Of a DNA stretch of 13,548 nucleotides, positions 12,314-13,548 are shown one piece after another. The position numbers and the translations under genes were made by a program. Location: the NCBI GenBank assembly GCA_031277235.1, contig JAITMT010000449.1:1-13548 (forward strand). The letters are read 5' to 3'. Within the stretch, counting starts at the first letter, position 1; each line of letters begins with the position of its first letter. This DNA comes from Tannerella sp. (lineage in GTDB: Bacteria > Bacteroidota > Bacteroidia > Bacteroidales > Tannerellaceae). A model generated the notes under the pieces. The model worked only from the letters and a program-made list of their open reading frames with translations. It was not told the origin of the DNA and made no database searches.

Positions 12314-13138
12314 ATGGCAGTAACAATGGCAGACATAACCCACTTGCGCAAAATGAGCGGCGCGGGGATGATGGATTGCAAAAATGCACTCGAAGAAGCA
12401 GGTAGCGACTTCGAGAAAGCAATGGAAATAATCAGGAAAAAAGGTCAGGCGGTAGCGGCAAAACGTTCCGACCGCGAGGCGTCGGAAGGTTGCGTACTGG
12501 CAGTCGAAAAGGGCGATTTTGCAGTCATCGCGGCTGTGAAATGCGAAACCGACTTCGTCGCCAAGAACGCGGATTTTATCGCCATGACACAGAGTATATT
12601 GGACGCGGCAATGAACGGCAAACCCGCCACGAAAGAAGAATTGCTCGCCATCAAACTCGACAGTGGACGTACCGTTGAAGAGACGATTACGGACAGAATC
12701 GGCGTAACGGGCGAAAAAATGGAACTCGGTTTCTATGAGTTCGTTACGGATGCGGCTACCATTTCATACATCCATCCGGGCAACAAACTGGCAACGATCG
12801 TGGCGTTCAACAAACCGCTAGAACGTCAGGTGGCTCGCGACGTGGCGATGCAGGTGGCGGCAATGAATCCCGTAGCCATAACGCCGGACGACGTGCCGCA
12901 AAAAGTCAGGGATACCGAAATGGAAATCGCACGCGACAAAGCCCGTCAGGCAGGCAAACCCGAAAATCTGCTCAACAGAATAGCCGAAGGCGCGCTGCAA
13001 AAATTCTATAAGGAAAGTACGCTGTTGCAACAGGAGTTTGTGAAGGATGCGACGATGAACATAGACCAGTATCTGAAAAAACAGGATAAGGACTTGACGG
13101 TTACGGCGTTCAAAAGGGTTACTCTCAATGTAGATTGA
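12314..13138 (+). CDS. tsf: Translation elongation factor Ts (EF-Ts)
   Basis: EF-Ts recycles EF-Tu by exchanging GDP for GTP in the cytoplasm. The 274-residue product begins MAVTMADITHLRKMSGAGMM and contains the conserved DCKNALEEAGSDFEKAMEII, RKKGQAVAAKRSDREASEG and the EF-Tu-contacting core KCETDFVAKN, followed by SYIHPGNKLATIVAF and the second core subdomain. The C-terminal part has the helical QKFYKESTLLQQEFVKD segment. The start matches relatives in the order. It follows rpsB, its usual neighbour, across 141 bp of repeat-derived spacer, and is followed by a strong intrinsic terminator at 13170-13201, which marks the end of the rplM-rpsI-rpsB-tsf block. Confidence 0.97.
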   Translation: MAVTMADITHLRKMSGAGMMDCKNALEEAGSDFEKAMEIIRKKGQAVAAKRSDREASEGCVLAVEKGDFAVIAAVKCETDFVAKNADFIAMTQSILDAAMNGKPATKEELLAIKLDSGRTVEETITDRIGVTGEKMELGFYEFVTDAATISYIHPGNKLATIVAFNKPLERQVARDVAMQVAAMNPVAITPDDVPQKVRDTEMEIARDKARQAGKPENLLNRIAEGALQKFYKESTLLQQEFVKDATMNIDQYLKKQDKDLTVTAFKRVTLNVD

Positions 13139-13169
13139 GAAGGTTTATACACAAAATCACTGATATTTG

Positions 13170-13201
13170 AAAAGGGTTAGCTGTGCAGTTAACCCTTTTT
13201 T
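13170..13201 (+). terminator. Rho-independent terminator after tsf
   Basis: AAAAGGGTTAGCT pairs with AGTTAACCCTTTT around the loop GTGC (one G-U pair), and the stem runs into a T-tract (13196-13201). It lies 31 bp after the tsf stop codon. Confidence 0.9.
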
Positions 13202-13265
13202 GTTTTATGTCCCCGGTAACAAAAAAATTTTTATTCAATATTTTTTTTGAAAAAAGTGAAAAAAG

Positions 13266-13296
13266 TTTGCAGATTCAAAAACTTTGTTTATCTTTG
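13266..13296 (+). promoter_or_regulatory. Consensus promoter of the structured small RNA
   Basis: TTTG (13266-13269), a 19-nt spacer and TATCTTTG (13289-13296) match the Bacteroidota housekeeping consensus exactly, with the same spacing as the rplM promoter. No protein-coding gene follows within the next 240 bp. Confidence 0.75.
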
Positions 13297-13302
13297 CCGC
13301 CG

Positions 13303-13527
13303 AAATTTTAAGATTGATTTTTATGATTAAAAGTTAAAAATTGATAAACGAAAAAAGCGTTGCTTTTGTTCTTGTCATCTTAATTCCACAATTGAGGACC
13401 GTAAAAGGTTTTACCAAACAAGAATAAGTAAGTGTACGTCGCAGTTGCGGCGTGGAGTTGTACTTATAGTTTGGTTGGGTCGTGGAATACCTTGATGACA
13501 GATGGGTTGATTCCACGCTTTTTTATT
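13303..13527 (+). ncRNA. Rod-shaped structured small RNA, 6S RNA-like (possibly the Bacteroidales-1 class)
   Basis: The region between the promoter and a T-rich end folds as one long irregular rod. The closing stem is AAAAAAGCGT/ACGCTTTTTT (13351-13360 with 13515-13524), followed by TGTCATC/GATGACA (13373-13379 with 13494-13500) and ATTCCAC/GTGGAAT (13383-13389 with 13482-13488). Next comes a large asymmetric bubble (13390-13412 opposite 13476-13481), then ACCAAAC/GTTTGGT (13413-13419 with 13469-13475), ATAAGTA/TACTTAT (13424-13430 with 13461-13467) and a terminal hairpin TACGTCGC-AGTT-GCGGCGTG (13435-13454). A rod with an open central bubble is the hallmark of 6S RNA, which mimics an open promoter and sequesters RNA polymerase. 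The closing stem with its T-tract also serves as terminator. A Bacteroidales-only RNA class bounded by such a promoter and terminator has been described (Bacteroidales-1). The class assignment is inference; the structure is directly visible. Confidence 0.65.
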
Positions 13528-13548
13528 TTTAGAAAAAATGATAATAAA

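Noticed and set aside
13334..13516. Minus-strand open frame of 60 codons across the 3' end
   Set aside because: It is antisense to the structured RNA, and its residues follow the paired stems.
13538..13548. ATG at the window edge (ATGATAATAAA) as the start of another gene
   Set aside because: Only three codons are visible, so nothing can be supported.

Overview
The window comes from a bacterium of the phylum Bacteroidota, most likely the order Bacteroidales. The evidence is the ribosomal protein and EF-Ts sequences (L13 begins MDTLSYKTISANKATVKKEW; EF-Ts begins MAVTMADIT), a fused two-domain HisB, a GLPGLI-family protein, a TonB-receptor-like barrel protein, and repeated matches to the Bacteroidota promoter consensus (TTTG about 19-20 nt upstream of TAnnTTTG). 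Shine-Dalgarno sequences are mostly absent. No tRNA or rRNA gene, CRISPR array, integrase or transposase is visible.

Layout. Positions 1-113 hold the start of a lipoprotein gene on the minus strand. Positions 235-3037 hold a histidine segment: hisC, a small DUF3127 (OB-fold-like) gene, and the bifunctional hisB. Positions 3159-3670 hold two overlapping small genes that I cannot name. Convergent with them, positions 3696-9884 are a minus-strand block. In transcription order it is: GLPGLI protein, TonB-receptor-like outer-membrane protein, ECF sigma factor, a short anti-sigma-like membrane protein, a secreted DUF5024-like protein, and then, from its own promoter, a divergent DapB-family reductase. 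After a 453-bp divergent intergenic region, the plus strand carries the translation block rplM-rpsI-rpsB-tsf (10338-13138), closed by a strong intrinsic terminator. The last 350 bp contain a consensus promoter and a long rod-shaped structured RNA that looks like 6S RNA.

How the parts work together. HisC and HisB supply three steps of histidine synthesis. The sigma factor, anti-sigma-like protein and secreted protein look like one cell-surface regulatory unit attached to the GLPGLI/outer-membrane pair. L13, S9, S2 and EF-Ts are a conserved translation cluster whose 5' and intergenic regions contain foldable RNA, suggesting autoregulatory leaders.

The most unusual signal is repeat DNA that has entered coding sequence without breaking it. 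A GC-rich palindromic element occurs three times: in the spacer after the DUF3127 gene, inside hisB exactly at the linker between its two enzyme domains, and inside the anti-sigma-like gene between its cytoplasmic domain and its membrane helix. The two intragenic copies are read in the same orientation and the same frame, giving the shared peptide SP-x-SCGEG. They sit beside short tandem repeats (a GTTCAAA heptamer and a GAACGGRT octamer) that also occur between genes elsewhere in the window.
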